Shown one piece after another: positions 41,603-50,591 of a DNA stretch of 64,000 nucleotides. Location of the stretch: assembly GCA_023665905.1 (NCBI GenBank), contig JAMPDA010000006.1:1-64000 (forward strand), in the 5' to 3' direction. The notes beneath the pieces are model-generated. The model saw nothing but the letters and a program-made list of their open reading frames with translations, had not been told where the DNA came from and did not search any database. The stretch is from Roseburia sp. Lineage in GTDB: Bacteria > Bacillota > Clostridia > Christensenellales > Pumilibacteraceae. Position 1 is the stretch's first letter, and each line of letters begins with the position of its first letter. The position numbers and the translations under genes are program-made.

Positions 41603-43108
41603 TCAATTCTGGAAGAATTGCGCCGCCATCTGCGATCCGAGCTTGGCGGCTCGGCGTATAAAGCTTTGACCTATATTTCGATTTTGCTCCACGCCCTCGC
41701 CGTTTATATAGCATATGCCGAGATTGTAAAGCGCCTCGGGATGACTGAGCTTTGCCGCTTCTTTAAACCAAAAGAAAGCCTGATCGGCGTCCTTTTCCAC
41801 TCTGTCGCCGTTGCAATACATCTCGCCGAGCGTGTTCTGCGCTTCCGCGTTCCCCGAAAGTCCGGACGCGACGGTGTCGTCGAAGTCCGCCCAAAACTTG
41901 TCGTTTGCTATTTTGCTGCGATACTCGTCGAGCGCCGCCCTGTTAGCCTCGAGCTTTTTCCTGTCCTCGTCTATGTGCTGCTGCGTAACGCCTATGGACG
42001 CGTTGTATTCCGCACGGGCGTCCGCGTCCGAAAGCGCGACATACGCGTCGTTTATTTTGGACAGTTTATCTATGCTCTCGTCGTCGAACCGCGACGAATA
42101 CTCTTTGACGAGCTTGGCAAACGCCGCGTCTATCTCGTCCGCCGTCGCCCAAACGAGCACGCCCAGCATGCCATAAAACGTGGGCTTTGCAAAGCGCTGC
42201 GCCGCATGTATCATTTCGATGATGTCGTAGACCTTAACTTCTTCGCTCGGCGCGGCCGCCTCGCCCGTAAGCTGACGGCGCAGCCGCACGTTTTCCGAAC
42301 GCACTTCGCGAAGCTCCGCATTGAGATCGCGTATGCGGCTGTTGAGCTCGTCGGTCTGCTCGCGCAGGCGCGTGCGTTTATCCTGCTCTATCTGCGCCTG
42401 CATTTTATTCTGTATGGTGACGGTTTCGAGAGCGCGCACGCGCTGTTGCGACTTTGCAAGCGCGTCGCGAAGCGAACTGACTTCCACCGCGGTGCGCTTT
42501 GCTATATTCTTTTCGTCCACGGCGGCGCGAAGCGCGCGGAGCTGCTGCTCTATATCGTTGGCGCGCAGCTTTTCCTGCGCGAGCTCGCGATTGCGGCTCA
42601 AAAGCGTCTGCTCGGCGTCGCGGCGAGCGCGATCGCTGTCGTTGACGCTCGCCTTGAGCTGTTTTATATCTTCCATGAGCGCGTCGATATCGGCGTGCAG
42701 CTTGTTTATCTCCTCCGAATCCGCCGTCCTCGCTTCCGTAAATCCGCGCGCGTGACCGGCCTGATACGCCTGATTGCGCACGGTGGTCATCTGGACCTGT
42801 ATCTGCGCCGGCGTCATATTGACCGGCGGAGCGGAGTTGACTTCCGCCTGCTTTTTGCCGCGCGGCACGCTGTCCGACGCTTTGCCGCCTAAGTCCGACC
42901 CGTCCATCCACTTGTCGTACGCTTCGCGCAATTTCGGATCGGCGAGCACGTTGTAAGCCTCGTTGATATCCGCCAATTTGTCCATAAAGTCAACGCCGTC
43001 CGAATTGGTGTACGGGCTGCGCTGATTGGCGAGCATGAGATAACTGCTCCGAATTTCGCTTTCGGACGCATTGGCATCAACATTGAGGATCCTGTAGTAA
43101 TTCTTCAT
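41603..43108 (-). CDS. J-like/coiled-coil/Sel1 paralogue, HPD lost
   Basis: A 501-aa paralogue of the downstream gene with the same order of parts: J-like domain 1-67 ([22 protein letters not shown]), coiled coil about 120-300, a second J-like domain about 318-385 ([23 protein letters not shown]...[15 protein letters not shown]), and Sel1 repeats about 420-501. The first domain reads [12 protein letters not shown] where HPD belongs, so it should not activate Hsp70. The matching coiled coils suggest a heterodimer with the HPD-bearing paralogue (inference). First gene of the pair, with its own promoter and an ~80-nt leader. No Shine-Dalgarno is visible before the ATG. Confidence 0.82.
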   Translation of the reverse strand: MKNYYRILNVDANASESEIRSSYLMLANQRSPYTNSDGVDFMDKLADINEAYNVLADPKLREAYDKWMDGSDLGGKASDSVPRGKKQAEVNSAPPVNMTPAQIQVQMTTVRNQAYQAGHARGFTEARTADSEEINKLHADIDALMEDIKQLKASVNDSDRARRDAEQTLLSRNRELAQEKLRANDIEQQLRALRAAVDEKNIAKRTAVEVSSLRDALAKSQQRVRALETVTIQNKMQAQIEQDKRTRLREQTDELNSRIRDLNAELREVRSENVRLRRQLTGEAAAPSEEVKVYDIIEMIHAAQRFAKPTFYGMLGVLVWATADEIDAAFAKLVKEYSSRFDDESIDKLSKINDAYVALSDADARAEYNASIGVTQQHIDEDRKKLEANRAALDEYRSKIANDKFWADFDDTVASGLSGNAEAQNTLGEMYCNGDRVEKDADQAFFWFKEAAKLSHPEALYNLGICYINGEGVEQNRNIGQSFIRRAAKLGSQMAAQFFQN

Positions 43109-43193
43109 ATCGGCAAATCTTTATGTCTGCATTTTCCGCAAGTCGGTTTTTCGCGGCATGCGCAAAGCCGAGCATGCGAATATTCACTATATA

Positions 43194-43222
43194 AGTATAC
43201 AATGCCCGTCGCGTTTAGTCAA
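43194..43222 (-). promoter_or_regulatory. Promoter of the J/Sel1 gene pair
   Basis: TTGACT (43217-43222), 17-nt spacer, TATACT (43194-43199). The leader contains GCATGC-N10-GCATGC (43156-43177), a hairpin of unknown role. Confidence 0.78.
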
Positions 43223-43324
43223 TACATAACTTGAAATTATTTTACAAAAAACATCACGTTCCGTCACGCAAAAAGCGACGCAAACGCGCCGCCTTATCTA
43301 TCCGTACATATTAAATTATATCGT

Positions 43325-43909
43325 TCAATCGCCGAGCTTGAGCTTTTTCCAGCCGGCGCCGGTCGGCGTGTAGTCCTCTATATTCGCTATCGCGTCGCCT
43401 GCCGTTTCCGCCTGCGCGTACATATTTTTGCACTCGCGCGTCACGAACCGCCCGTCCGCCATGCGGACCATAAAGCTCTCGAGCGCGTCGAAGTAGCCGT
43501 CGATATTGTAAACGACTATCGCTTTGTCGTGCCGCCCGAGCTGCTTGAGCGTGAGTATCTCGAAAAACTCGTCGAGCGTGCCCACGCCGCCGGGAACGAT
43601 GATATACGCTTCCGCGAGCTCCTCCATCAAGCGCTTGCGCTCGGACATATCGTCCGTATACGTCATTTTGTCCGCGCCGTCGAACAGCGCTTCCACGCCG
43701 TCGTCGCGGAAAAACGACGGGACTATGCCGTGTATATAACCGCCGCCGCGCTTTACTCCGCGCGCCACGGCGCCCATAAGACCGCTACCGCCGCCGCCGA
43801 AAACAAGCTCGTGACCGCGCGCGGCGATCTCCGCGCCGAGCTCCTCCACCGCCTTGATATATTTATCGTCTATATGCGCGCTCGCCGCGCCGAATACACA
43901 TATCCTCAT
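43325..43909 (-). CDS. LOG family nucleoside 5'-monophosphate phosphoribohydrolase
   Basis: A 194-aa Rossmann-like enzyme. MRICVFGAAS, the GGGGSGLMGAVARG nucleotide loop (about 38-51) and the diagnostic PGGVGTLDEFFE motif (about 106-117) mark the LOG/TIGR00730 family. Its members hydrolyse AMP or cytokinin-type nucleotides to base plus ribose 5-phosphate. It has its own perfect promoter, and AAAGGAGA lies 4 nt before the ATG. It is separated from the J/Sel1 pair by that pair's promoter. Confidence 0.93.
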   Translation of the reverse strand: MRICVFGAASAHIDDKYIKAVEELGAEIAARGHELVFGGGGSGLMGAVARGVKRGGGYIHGIVPSFFRDDGVEALFDGADKMTYTDDMSERKRLMEELAEAYIIVPGGVGTLDEFFEILTLKQLGRHDKAIVVYNIDGYFDALESFMVRMADGRFVTRECKNMYAQAETAGDAIANIEDYTPTGAGWKKLKLGD

Positions 43910-43956
43910 TTACTCTCCTTTACGGGGTACGCATATAATTTATAACCGCCATATAT

Positions 43957-43985
43957 ATTATATACAATTTTCGGAAAAATGTCAA
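43957..43985 (-). promoter_or_regulatory. Promoter of the LOG gene
   Basis: TTGACA (43980-43985), 17-nt spacer, TATAAT (43957-43962), then an AT-rich leader of about 40 nt with AAAGGAGA. Confidence 0.85.
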
Positions 43986-44008
43986 TACGCAATTCGCAAA
44001 GCGCTCGC

Positions 44009-44842
44009 TCAACCGCGGAAATTCGGAATATATGCCGCGCTCGCCGAACGCATGTCCTGAAAATATCCGTTTGTAAACCCGAGCTTTAGCGCATGCTCCG
44101 TCACTATCCTGTACTCGAGCTTACTTATCTTTCTCGAAGGCTCGCCGACGCCGTTGGGCGTAAATTGGCTCATCAGCGATATCACCGTGTCTGTCCCGAG
44201 CTCCGCCGCTATCCAGTCGAGAACGCGCAGTGAATTATCCACATGCCCGGGCAGCACCAGGTGCCTGACTATAAGTCCGCGCTCGAGTATCGGCGCGCTG
44301 TTGACTTCGCGGCGCACGTCGCGCGTCTTACGCATTTCCTTTATCGCGGCGGACGCATATTCGAAGTAGTCGGGCGCGCGCGAATATCGCGCTCCCGTTT
44401 CTTCGTCGGCGTACTTGAGGTCGGTCAGGAACACGCCCGTAAACTCGCGCGCGCGTTTAACGGCGTCCGTCGTTTCGTAGCCCGACGTGTTGTATATTAT
44501 CGAGTGTTCCTTTTTGCACAAAAAAAGCGCTCGCTCTATCGCGCCGATGTAGTGCGTGGGAGTGACGAGGTCGAGCGCGCCGCTCGCGCCGTCGAACAGC
44601 GCCGCAAGCTCGCCGGCGTCGTACACTTTGCCGCCGCCACGGCTTATATCTATGTTTTGGCAGTACGAACAGCCGAGCGAACAACCGCCGAAGAATACGG
44701 CTGTAAGCTTTCCGAGACACGGTTCTTCGTACTCGAACGGATCGACTGTTTTTGCGACCGTAGCCTTTTCGCCGCCGCCGCACCGTCCCACAGTCTTACT
44801 GCGGTCAACGCCGCACTTGCGCGGACAGTCGTTGCATATCAT
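44009..44842 (-). CDS. Radical SAM protein, PFL-activating-enzyme-like
   Basis: A 277-aa radical SAM enzyme. It opens with a Cys-rich knuckle (CNDCPRKCGVDR...GRCGGG), then the cluster motif CSLGCSYC (about 54-61), LDLVTPTHYIG, and a LVLPGHVDNS motif. This is the pattern of putative pyruvate-formate-lyase activating proteins of the COG1313 type, whose true substrate is mostly unknown. It is not NrdG-like in length or N-terminus, though it could still activate a glycyl-radical enzyme. Its ATG overlaps the DUF2726 stop by 4 nt. Confidence 0.87.
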   Translation of the reverse strand: MICNDCPRKCGVDRSKTVGRCGGGEKATVAKTVDPFEYEEPCLGKLTAVFFGGCSLGCSYCQNIDISRGGGKVYDAGELAALFDGASGALDLVTPTHYIGAIERALFLCKKEHSIIYNTSGYETTDAVKRAREFTGVFLTDLKYADEETGARYSRAPDYFEYASAAIKEMRKTRDVRREVNSAPILERGLIVRHLVLPGHVDNSLRVLDWIAAELGTDTVISLMSQFTPNGVGEPSRKISKLEYRIVTEHALKLGFTNGYFQDMRSASAAYIPNFRG

Positions 44843-45414
44843 TTGAGTATGTTTTTATGTATTACGCGCTTGACCGTCTGATAGCTGAGATCGCCGTCCA
44901 GCCAGAACGTGACGAGCGGCATATGCGCCGCGGCGCAGATAGCGGCGACCTTTTCGTCGCGCGCCTGCCTATCGGCGCGCAGGTGCGAGCGGTCGTTCAG
45001 TTCGACCAGCAGCAACGGCTCGTACGTGTCGCGATCGACAAAGCAATAGTCGCACACGCGGAAAAGCTCGTTCCTGTACGTCGTGTTCGTCTTTTTGTCT
45101 ATTACGCAGTTGAGCGCCACCTGCGGCACGACGTCGTACTTATCGGGCGAGATCTGCCGAAGCGTGAGCAAAAAATTGTATTCGGGACGGGTCAACAGCG
45201 TGCCCTTGCGCTCGTATCTCGAATTGAGGCGGACTTTTTCGCGCGGCTTGTGCAACAGCGCAAACATGCAGAAAATTATGAGCGCAAGACCCGCGACGGT
45301 CATTATCCAAAACGTGTTCTCGGCAAAGGCGCGGAAAAACGGCATCAGACTGAACGCGAAAAACGTCAGTCCGACGAAGAAAAACACGATATATATGCCT
45401 TTTCTGATTTTCAT
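44839..45414 (-). CDS. DUF2726 membrane protein
   Basis: A 191-aa protein with two N-terminal helices (about 7-29, 34-56), a basic segment, then a DUF2726 domain (about 78-180). That domain shows EYNFLLTLRQI..DKYDVVPQVALNCVID, the FRVCDYCFVD core and LLLVELNDRSHLRADRQARDEKV. The fold is predicted in the literature to be nuclease-related (PD-(D/E)xK-like, with the E-L-N-D acid positions). The membrane anchor is unusual for a nuclease, so the role is unclear. It lies upstream of the radical SAM gene and overlaps it. Confidence 0.78.
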   Translation of the reverse strand: MKIRKGIYIVFFFVGLTFFAFSLMPFFRAFAENTFWIMTVAGLALIIFCMFALLHKPREKVRLNSRYERKGTLLTRPEYNFLLTLRQISPDKYDVVPQVALNCVIDKKTNTTYRNELFRVCDYCFVDRDTYEPLLLVELNDRSHLRADRQARDEKVAAICAAAHMPLVTFWLDGDLSYQTVKRVIHKNILK

Positions 45415-45567
45415 TCCGGATCCTTGCCGCCGCGACGGCGGTCATGTACGGGTCTATATTACGCCCGCATTTTTCTTATCTTATTTTGTATAGATCCCGT
45501 TCAAACGCGCCGTACGTCGTTGTTTGGCGGCGCGGTAAAACATGCGTTATTCTCTTATTATAAAGAA

Positions 45568-46683
45568 TTACTCCGCGCTCTCCGCCGCGTTTTCCTCGGG
45601 CGCGGCTACTTCTTCGCGCTCCGCAGTGTCCGCGGTCGCGGTCGCGGTCGCGGCAAAATTTCCGCGCTGTCTGAAGCCCTTATCCTGACGGTCCTGCCTG
45701 CCCTTCGGGAGTATCACGACGTAGCGATACGGCTCCTTGCCCTCCGACGCGGTGGTCACGCGCTCGTCGTCCGTCAACGCGTTGTGCACCGTGCGGCGGT
45801 CTATGCGCTCCATCGGCTCGAGCTTTATTTTGCGACGCTTCGCCGCGCACTCGCCGGCCTTGCGACGCGCCATGGCGGTGAGCGACGCCGCTCTGCGCTC
45901 GCGATAGCCGTTGCAGTCCACCGTGAGGTTTACACGACACTTCTCCGCACGCGCGCCCGTTTCGGCAAGATAAGTAATGGCGGACAACGTTTCGCCGTGC
46001 CGTCCGATTATGAGCGAATCGTCGCCCGTCGGCGCGGTGATTTCGATATACTCTGGATCGTTCGCCTTCGCCTCGACGGTCGCGCCGTCGAAGCCCATTT
46101 TAACGAGCGTCTGCTTTACGAACTCCAAAGCGCGCTCCGCCGCCGCTTTGTCCTGCGCGTCGAGCTTGCGCGGTTTCGCTTCGCTCTTTTCCGCGGCTTT
46201 ATCGGCGGCGTTCGGCTTTTGCTCGGTGTCGCGCGGCTGTTTGCGCTGCTGCTTCTTTTCGCCGACGGTCTTGTCCGCACCCGTGCGCTCGACGGGCTTT
46301 TCGCCGCCTTTTTGCTCAGCGTCGGCGCTTTTGCCACCGCTCTGTTTATCCGTCTTTTCGGGTCTTGCCGTTCGGGCTTGCGGCGCTTTTGTCGCTTTTT
46401 CCTCTTTCGCCGCCTTTGCCGGTTTTTCCGATGTATCCGCTTTTACCAGTTTTTCCGTTTTTTCCGTTTTTTCCGTAGCTGACGGCGTCTTTTCTTCCGC
46501 CGCCTTTTCGGGAACGTCGGGCTTCGGCGCTTCCGTTTCCAGCGTCAAGCGCACTTTGGCTTTGCGGAACAGTCCGCCCGATTCCAAAACTTCTACCTTA
46601 ACATCGTCCAAGTCGGCGCCGAGCTGCTTCAAGCCCTGATTGATGGCGTCGTCCACTTTTTTGGCTGTAACTTCGATAGTCAC
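45568..46683 (-). CDS. khpB: RNA-binding protein KhpB (Jag/SpoIIIJ-associated)
   Basis: A 371-aa protein with an N-terminal Jag domain (about 1-55, ending GLFRKAKVRLTLE) and a long Lys/Glu/Ala low-complexity linker (about 56-170). A KH-like domain with the GxxG loop IGRHGETL (about 225-232) and an R3H domain (ERIDRRTVHNALTDD) follow. The tail is an Ala/Thr/Glu repeat. With KhpA it binds RNA and affects cell elongation and division. The linker is longer than usual. The start is GTG at 46681-46683 after AGGTAGGT. It sits in its normal place after yidC. Confidence 0.9.
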   Translation of the reverse strand: MTIEVTAKKVDDAINQGLKQLGADLDDVKVEVLESGGLFRKAKVRLTLETEAPKPDVPEKAAEEKTPSATEKTEKTEKLVKADTSEKPAKAAKEEKATKAPQARTARPEKTDKQSGGKSADAEQKGGEKPVERTGADKTVGEKKQQRKQPRDTEQKPNAADKAAEKSEAKPRKLDAQDKAAAERALEFVKQTLVKMGFDGATVEAKANDPEYIEITAPTGDDSLIIGRHGETLSAITYLAETGARAEKCRVNLTVDCNGYRERRAASLTAMARRKAGECAAKRRKIKLEPMERIDRRTVHNALTDDERVTTASEGKEPYRYVVILPKGRQDRQDKGFRQRGNFAATATATADTAEREEVAAPEENAAESAE

Positions 46684-46733
46684 TTTTATTACCTACCTTT
46701 GCCGAAGGGCATTATTATTTATTTCTTCTTGTT

Positions 46734-48152
46734 TTATTTCTTCTTGTCGGTCCTGTCCGCGCCCGAACCGTAATTCATGAGTTCGTTCGGATCGGGACGA
46801 CCGCTGCGCTGCACGGTGATAGTGGCGCTCTTCTTCGCTTTTTTGGCTTTCGCTCCGCCGGCGTCCGCATTTGCCTCGACGCTCTGCGTTTCGCGCGCGC
46901 CGGCGTTGGGGTTAGCGCCCTTTACGTAGTGTATTATGGGCGACTGCTTATACGTGACCGTGCGCGTACTGCCCGCGGAAATGCCGTAGGTGCGCTTCCT
47001 TTTGGCGTTGTCTATAAGCTTTATCACCGCGCCCGAAAGCACGTTTATCAGCAGCGACGTCGCACTGTTGACTACCATGTACAGCGCAAATATAGACGCG
47101 TACTGTATAGCGAACACCGCCATCATGACGGGCATGACGAACATCATGACCTTCATACTGACCGCCGCGCCGCCGTTCGCATTGACCTGACCGGCGCGCT
47201 TTTGCTGATACATGGATAAAAGCTGCGACCCGACGGACAAAAGAACTACGAGTATGGGGAGTATCAGATATCCGTTGGTCCTGTTGGCGTCGCTCTCGTT
47301 GAGCAGCTTGTACATGACGCGGTTATACACCGCCTCGTTTAAGAACCTGTCTATCACTTCGCTGTCCAAGCCGTTCCGCGACGAGTTTTTGTATTTGTCT
47401 ATCGCCTTGACGAACGCCGAATACGACAGTATGGCGTGATCTCCCCAGGGCACATCGGGCGCCCATATGTTTTTTATCCACAAAAAGCTCGACTGCGCTT
47501 TTTCCGTGCTCTCGAGCGCAAAGTCGTCGGAAAGCGAGTACTCCGTCTTGAGCTCGGCGACAAAGTCCTGCGATATCCCGTTGTAGTACATTTCGAACAC
47601 CACTTCCTGCCCGACCTTTTCGGCAATTTCGCCGCGCGCGGTTTCCTCCGCGGTCGGGTTTTGGGGATCTATAGGGTCATATATTTGACTATACGCGCTT
47701 TCGTAGCCGTCGTACAGCGTGGTGTATTCCTTGAGCGTCATGTATTGCGCGACCGTGTTCATGGAAAGCCAGAGCGTTATGAACACGACCATGGTTATTA
47801 TCATGGGCAAGCACGCCGAAAAGTAGCTGTAGCCCTCCTTGCGGTTGAGCTCCATCTGCTTTTGCGCGAACGCCTGTTTATCGTTGCCGTACTGTTTTTG
47901 GAGCTTTTCCATAGTCGGCTTGAGGCGCTCGGTTATCTTTCTGTTCTTGTTCATCTTGAAACGCTGAAAGATATCGAAAGGCGACAAAATAAGCTTTAAC
48001 AGCACGGTAAACACCACTATACGCCAGCCGTAATCGCTTATAAAGTCGAAAACGTTGAGTATGAGCAAGTGCCACATCTTGCCGGGAGCCGTCACGTCGG
48101 GCGTGATAGCTTCCGCGCCGATAAATGATATAATAGAATTCAGAAAAGCCAT
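46734..48152 (-). CDS. yidC: Membrane protein insertase YidC/Oxa1 (SpoIIIJ type)
   Basis: A 472-aa Gram-positive YidC with an N-terminal helix, the YGWRIVVFTVLLKLILSPFDI segment, a cytoplasmic charged hairpin (MNKNRKITERLKPTMEKLQKQYG), and helices around 110-135, 300-320 and 340-385. An unusually long stretch of about 150 aa (140-290, TLYDGYESAYSQIYDPIDPQN...) is probably extracytoplasmic, between helices 2 and 3. The C-terminal tail is Lys-rich. It inserts membrane proteins with or without SecYEG. The ATG overlaps yidD by 13 nt. Confidence 0.92.
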   Translation of the reverse strand: MAFLNSIISFIGAEAITPDVTAPGKMWHLLILNVFDFISDYGWRIVVFTVLLKLILSPFDIFQRFKMNKNRKITERLKPTMEKLQKQYGNDKQAFAQKQMELNRKEGYSYFSACLPMIITMVVFITLWLSMNTVAQYMTLKEYTTLYDGYESAYSQIYDPIDPQNPTAEETARGEIAEKVGQEVVFEMYYNGISQDFVAELKTEYSLSDDFALESTEKAQSSFLWIKNIWAPDVPWGDHAILSYSAFVKAIDKYKNSSRNGLDSEVIDRFLNEAVYNRVMYKLLNESDANRTNGYLILPILVVLLSVGSQLLSMYQQKRAGQVNANGGAAVSMKVMMFVMPVMMAVFAIQYASIFALYMVVNSATSLLINVLSGAVIKLIDNAKRKRTYGISAGSTRTVTYKQSPIIHYVKGANPNAGARETQSVEANADAGGAKAKKAKKSATITVQRSGRPDPNELMNYGSGADRTDKKK

Positions 48153-48424
48153 TTCATATCTCCGTGCGGATTATCGGGGACGGGATCGAAGCCGCCGTCT
48201 TTCCAGGGCACACAGCGCAAAAGCCGCCCTACGCCGAGTGCGATACCCTTGACGACGCCGAACTTGCGTATCGCTTCGACCATGTATGTCGAACAGCTCG
48301 GCGTATATATGCACACGTCGGGAAGCAACGGGGATACGCACTTTTTATAAAAAAACACGAGTCCCAAAAACAGCCACTTAAACGTGAGGATATCGATTAC
48401 GATGCGTCGCGCGCGCCGCTTCAT
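48140..48424 (-). CDS. yidD: Membrane protein insertion efficiency factor YidD
   Basis: A 94-aa protein with an amphipathic N-terminus (RRARRIVIDILTFKWLF), the invariant YKKCVSPLLPDVCIYTPSCSTYMVEAI block with three Cys, and GRLLRCVPWKDGGFDPVP. It helps YidC substrates insert. It overlaps rnpA by 4 nt and yidC by 13 nt, so the block is tightly coupled. Confidence 0.95.
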   Translation of the reverse strand: MKRRARRIVIDILTFKWLFLGLVFFYKKCVSPLLPDVCIYTPSCSTYMVEAIRKFGVVKGIALGVGRLLRCVPWKDGGFDPVPDNPHGDMKWLF

Positions 48425-48750
48425 TTCAAAAGTCCCGCGCGCGTAAAAAGCCGCGTAAGCTGACCGTCGAGAACGGCGTAATCCTTGCCTGCGGCCGACG
48501 GATTGGCGGTGACGACCGCCTGACAGCCGTTAAGCCTTGATATCATGCAGCCGACGGACGCTCTCAGCCTGCGCTTGACCTTGTTGCGCACGACGGCTTT
48601 TCCCACCTTGTTGGACACGGAAAAACCCACCCGAACGCTTCGCGCCGGCGTGAATATCAATGCTACGTCCGGCTCCGAAAAACGCCTGCCGTTGCGGTAG
48701 ACGTATGCAAACGAACCGTGTTTATTCAGTCTGTGCGCTTTGTCGAGCAA
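48421..48750 (-). CDS. rnpA: Ribonuclease P protein component
   Basis: A 109-aa basic protein subunit that helps the RNase P RNA trim tRNA 5' ends. HRLNKHGSFAYVYRNGRR, VGFSVSNKVGKAVVRNKVKRRLRAS (the RNR motif) and the C-terminal region fit RnpA. The start is TTG at 48748-48750, which touches the rpmH stop (TAATTG). GGAAAG in the end of rpmH serves as the ribosome site. Confidence 0.94.
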   Translation of the reverse strand: MLDKAHRLNKHGSFAYVYRNGRRFSEPDVALIFTPARSVRVGFSVSNKVGKAVVRNKVKRRLRASVGCMISRLNGCQAVVTANPSAAGKDYAVLDGQLTRLFTRAGLLK

Positions 48751-48900
48751 TTACTTTCCGAGCGGCTTGGGAGTGAGGTTTGCTCTGCCCTTATTGCGGC
48801 GGCGTTTGAGCACTCTCCTGCCGCCCTGCGTCTTCATTCTCTGACGGAAGCCGTGGACCTTGCGCTGTGCGCGCTTTTTGGGTTGATAAGTTCTTTTCAT
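48751..48900 (-). CDS. rpmH: 50S ribosomal protein L34
   Basis: A 49-aa, very basic protein: [20 protein letters not shown], then [19 protein letters not shown] and a PLGK end. This is the full L34 signature. GGAG lies 8 nt before the ATG. First gene of rpmH-rnpA-yidD-yidC-khpB with its own promoter. In most bacteria this block adjoins dnaA and oriC, but here the upstream neighbour is a serpin gene. Confidence 0.97.
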   Translation of the reverse strand: MKRTYQPKKRAQRKVHGFRQRMKTQGGRRVLKRRRNKGRANLTPKPLGK

Positions 48901-48951
48901 ATCGTTTTCTCCGGATCTATGCGGATCTTACCGCATTGCATACTGCGTTAT

Positions 48952-48980
48952 ATTATAAGACAAATCGGCGGTCAAGTCAA
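48952..48980 (-). promoter_or_regulatory. rpmH operon promoter
   Basis: TTGACT (48975-48980), 17-nt spacer, TATAAT (48952-48957). Leader about 45 nt. Confidence 0.82.
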
Positions 48981-49092
48981 GGGTTTTTATGCCTGTTTAC
49001 AAAAATGCGCGGCGGACGAAAAACGCGCGAAGCTGCTGTCCGCGCGTTTAAATTGAAAAAGCCGCCGCGTACGAGGTGACACCCCGTAAAAT

Positions 49093-50415
49093 TCAGATAT
49101 TACTTACCACGCCCGAAAAAAGCGTTACATCTTGCCGATCCGTAATGATAAACCCGAAAGCTCTGTCAACAATAAAATCTTCTTTGATAATTATAATTTC
49201 CGAAGGCGCGCTGGTGCCTGCCAACGCCTCGGCTGTCGCCGCCGCGCCTTCGATGCCCTTTCTGTCCACCGTAAGATCGGTCACATGCATAACAGTATCG
49301 CAATGGCTCGGCGTATCGGTCAGCGCGGAAAGATCGCATTCCGACGCTCTGAAAAACAGATCTATTCCGAACTTATCTTGTAATATTTCGGTGATGTTAT
49401 CGTCGTACTTGCACTTGTATTCGGGGAACAAGACCCGCGTCATGTAATGCACACTCATAGACTCATCATAGGAGCCGTAGTCCTCTATGGAATTGACAGA
49501 GGCAATGTTCTCCGTCGAAAAAACGCTGTCTATCGTATGACCGTCCTTGGGCAAAATGAACTTGATCTTATAGCCGCTGTAGGTCGTCGTGTAGAATGTC
49601 GTAAACGTATCGAACTCCGCCGTTCTGCCGCTATTATAAAAGCCTTGCAACAGCAACACGTTTTTTACGGATCCGTCTTTAGCCGTAAAATCGTAGCTGT
49701 CCGACGCAAACGGCAGATCGCTGCCGTCATCACGCCATATTGTTTTGAGATAAAGCGTATTGATAAGCGTAAACAGCGTTTCATCCGAAAGCAGGAAATC
49801 TTTGTCTATTAGACCTTTGGTCTGTTTCTTGACAAAATCCCGAATATCACTATTGGCTTTTTCGGTGTTATATTTGAAATCGGCGGAATATGAGTACGCA
49901 TAATAATTTTCGGACAGGGACTCAATACAGGACCGCTTTACGTCCGCCGAGCTGTCTATCCAAACGGAATTCGTAATATCAAGCAAACCCACGGTCTTGT
50001 CATTCCTCTTATGCTCTACGGCAAGCGAGCGATACAAAGTGGGAAATTGCGTTTCGAGTTGTTGATACGTAACTCCGAGCGCGTCGAGAATTTCACGACG
50101 CGTATTGCCGGCTGTACATTCCGCCGAGAGCGCAAGCGCCATATATACGGATATGGGCGACACGGCAAAATTGTCTTGCCCGTTGTAAACCGAATACGAA
50201 TATGCCGCAAAATCGGCGGCGAACGCCTCGACGCCTTTCTTTAAGAACAGATAATCGTCGGCTTCGAGCGCGGAGTACTCGATTGCCTCAACGGCTTTGG
50301 GCTCGCCCAAAAGCGCGCTTTCGCCTGCGGACGCGCCTCTCCCGCAAGCCGTAAGCGGCAATGCAAACATCACCGCACAAACCATTATCGAAACGATTTT
50401 GTATCTTGCCTTCAT
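49093..50415 (-). CDS. Serpin, lipoprotein-anchored
   Basis: A 440-aa serine protease inhibitor-fold protein. The signal peptide ends LTAC (Cys24), so it is probably lipid-anchored outside the membrane. Serpin blocks seen are NFAVSPISVYMALALSAECTAG, DITNSVWID, LINTLYLKTIW and the C-terminal AFGFIITDRQDVTLFSGVV. The reactive-loop hinge GIEGAAATAEALAG has the small residues needed for loop insertion, so it is predicted inhibitory. The scissile bond should lie near TSAPS. CGGAGG precedes the ATG. Such serpins occur sporadically in gut Firmicutes and bifidobacteria and may protect against host or rival proteases. Confidence 0.92.
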   Translation of the reverse strand: MKARYKIVSIMVCAVMFALPLTACGRGASAGESALLGEPKAVEAIEYSALEADDYLFLKKGVEAFAADFAAYSYSVYNGQDNFAVSPISVYMALALSAECTAGNTRREILDALGVTYQQLETQFPTLYRSLAVEHKRNDKTVGLLDITNSVWIDSSADVKRSCIESLSENYYAYSYSADFKYNTEKANSDIRDFVKKQTKGLIDKDFLLSDETLFTLINTLYLKTIWRDDGSDLPFASDSYDFTAKDGSVKNVLLLQGFYNSGRTAEFDTFTTFYTTTYSGYKIKFILPKDGHTIDSVFSTENIASVNSIEDYGSYDESMSVHYMTRVLFPEYKCKYDDNITEILQDKFGIDLFFRASECDLSALTDTPSHCDTVMHVTDLTVDRKGIEGAAATAEALAGTSAPSEIIIIKEDFIVDRAFGFIITDRQDVTLFSGVVSNI

Positions 50416-50463
50416 ACGTGATCCTCCGAAAAGCTCGAATTACTTTTTGATATGTCATAGAGG

Positions 50464-50492
50464 TATATACGCCGTTCTGCCGTTTTGTCCAA
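50464..50492 (-). promoter_or_regulatory. Serpin promoter
   Basis: TTGGAC (50487-50492), 17-nt spacer, TATATA (50464-50469). Leader about 40 nt ending with CGGAGG. Confidence 0.65.
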
Positions 50493-50556
50493 ATATTATA
50501 AAAAATTTTTCCGCGTACCGTAAATTCCTTTAAATTTTTCCTGTTTCGTATGCCGC

Positions 50557-50585
50557 TTGCAATAACGCGTAACTTGCTGTATAAT
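50557..50585 (+). promoter_or_regulatory. Leaderless promoter of ttcA-like gene
   Basis: TTGCAA (50557-50562), 17-nt spacer, TATAAT (50580-50585), then GGTTGT and ATG 50592. There is no room for a leader. Confidence 0.8.
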
Positions 50586-50591
50586 GGTTGT

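Noticed and set aside
44234-44242. Exact DnaA box TTATCCACA as a hint of oriC
   Set aside because: Single box inside the radical SAM coding sequence, with no clustering or AT-rich unwinding region nearby.
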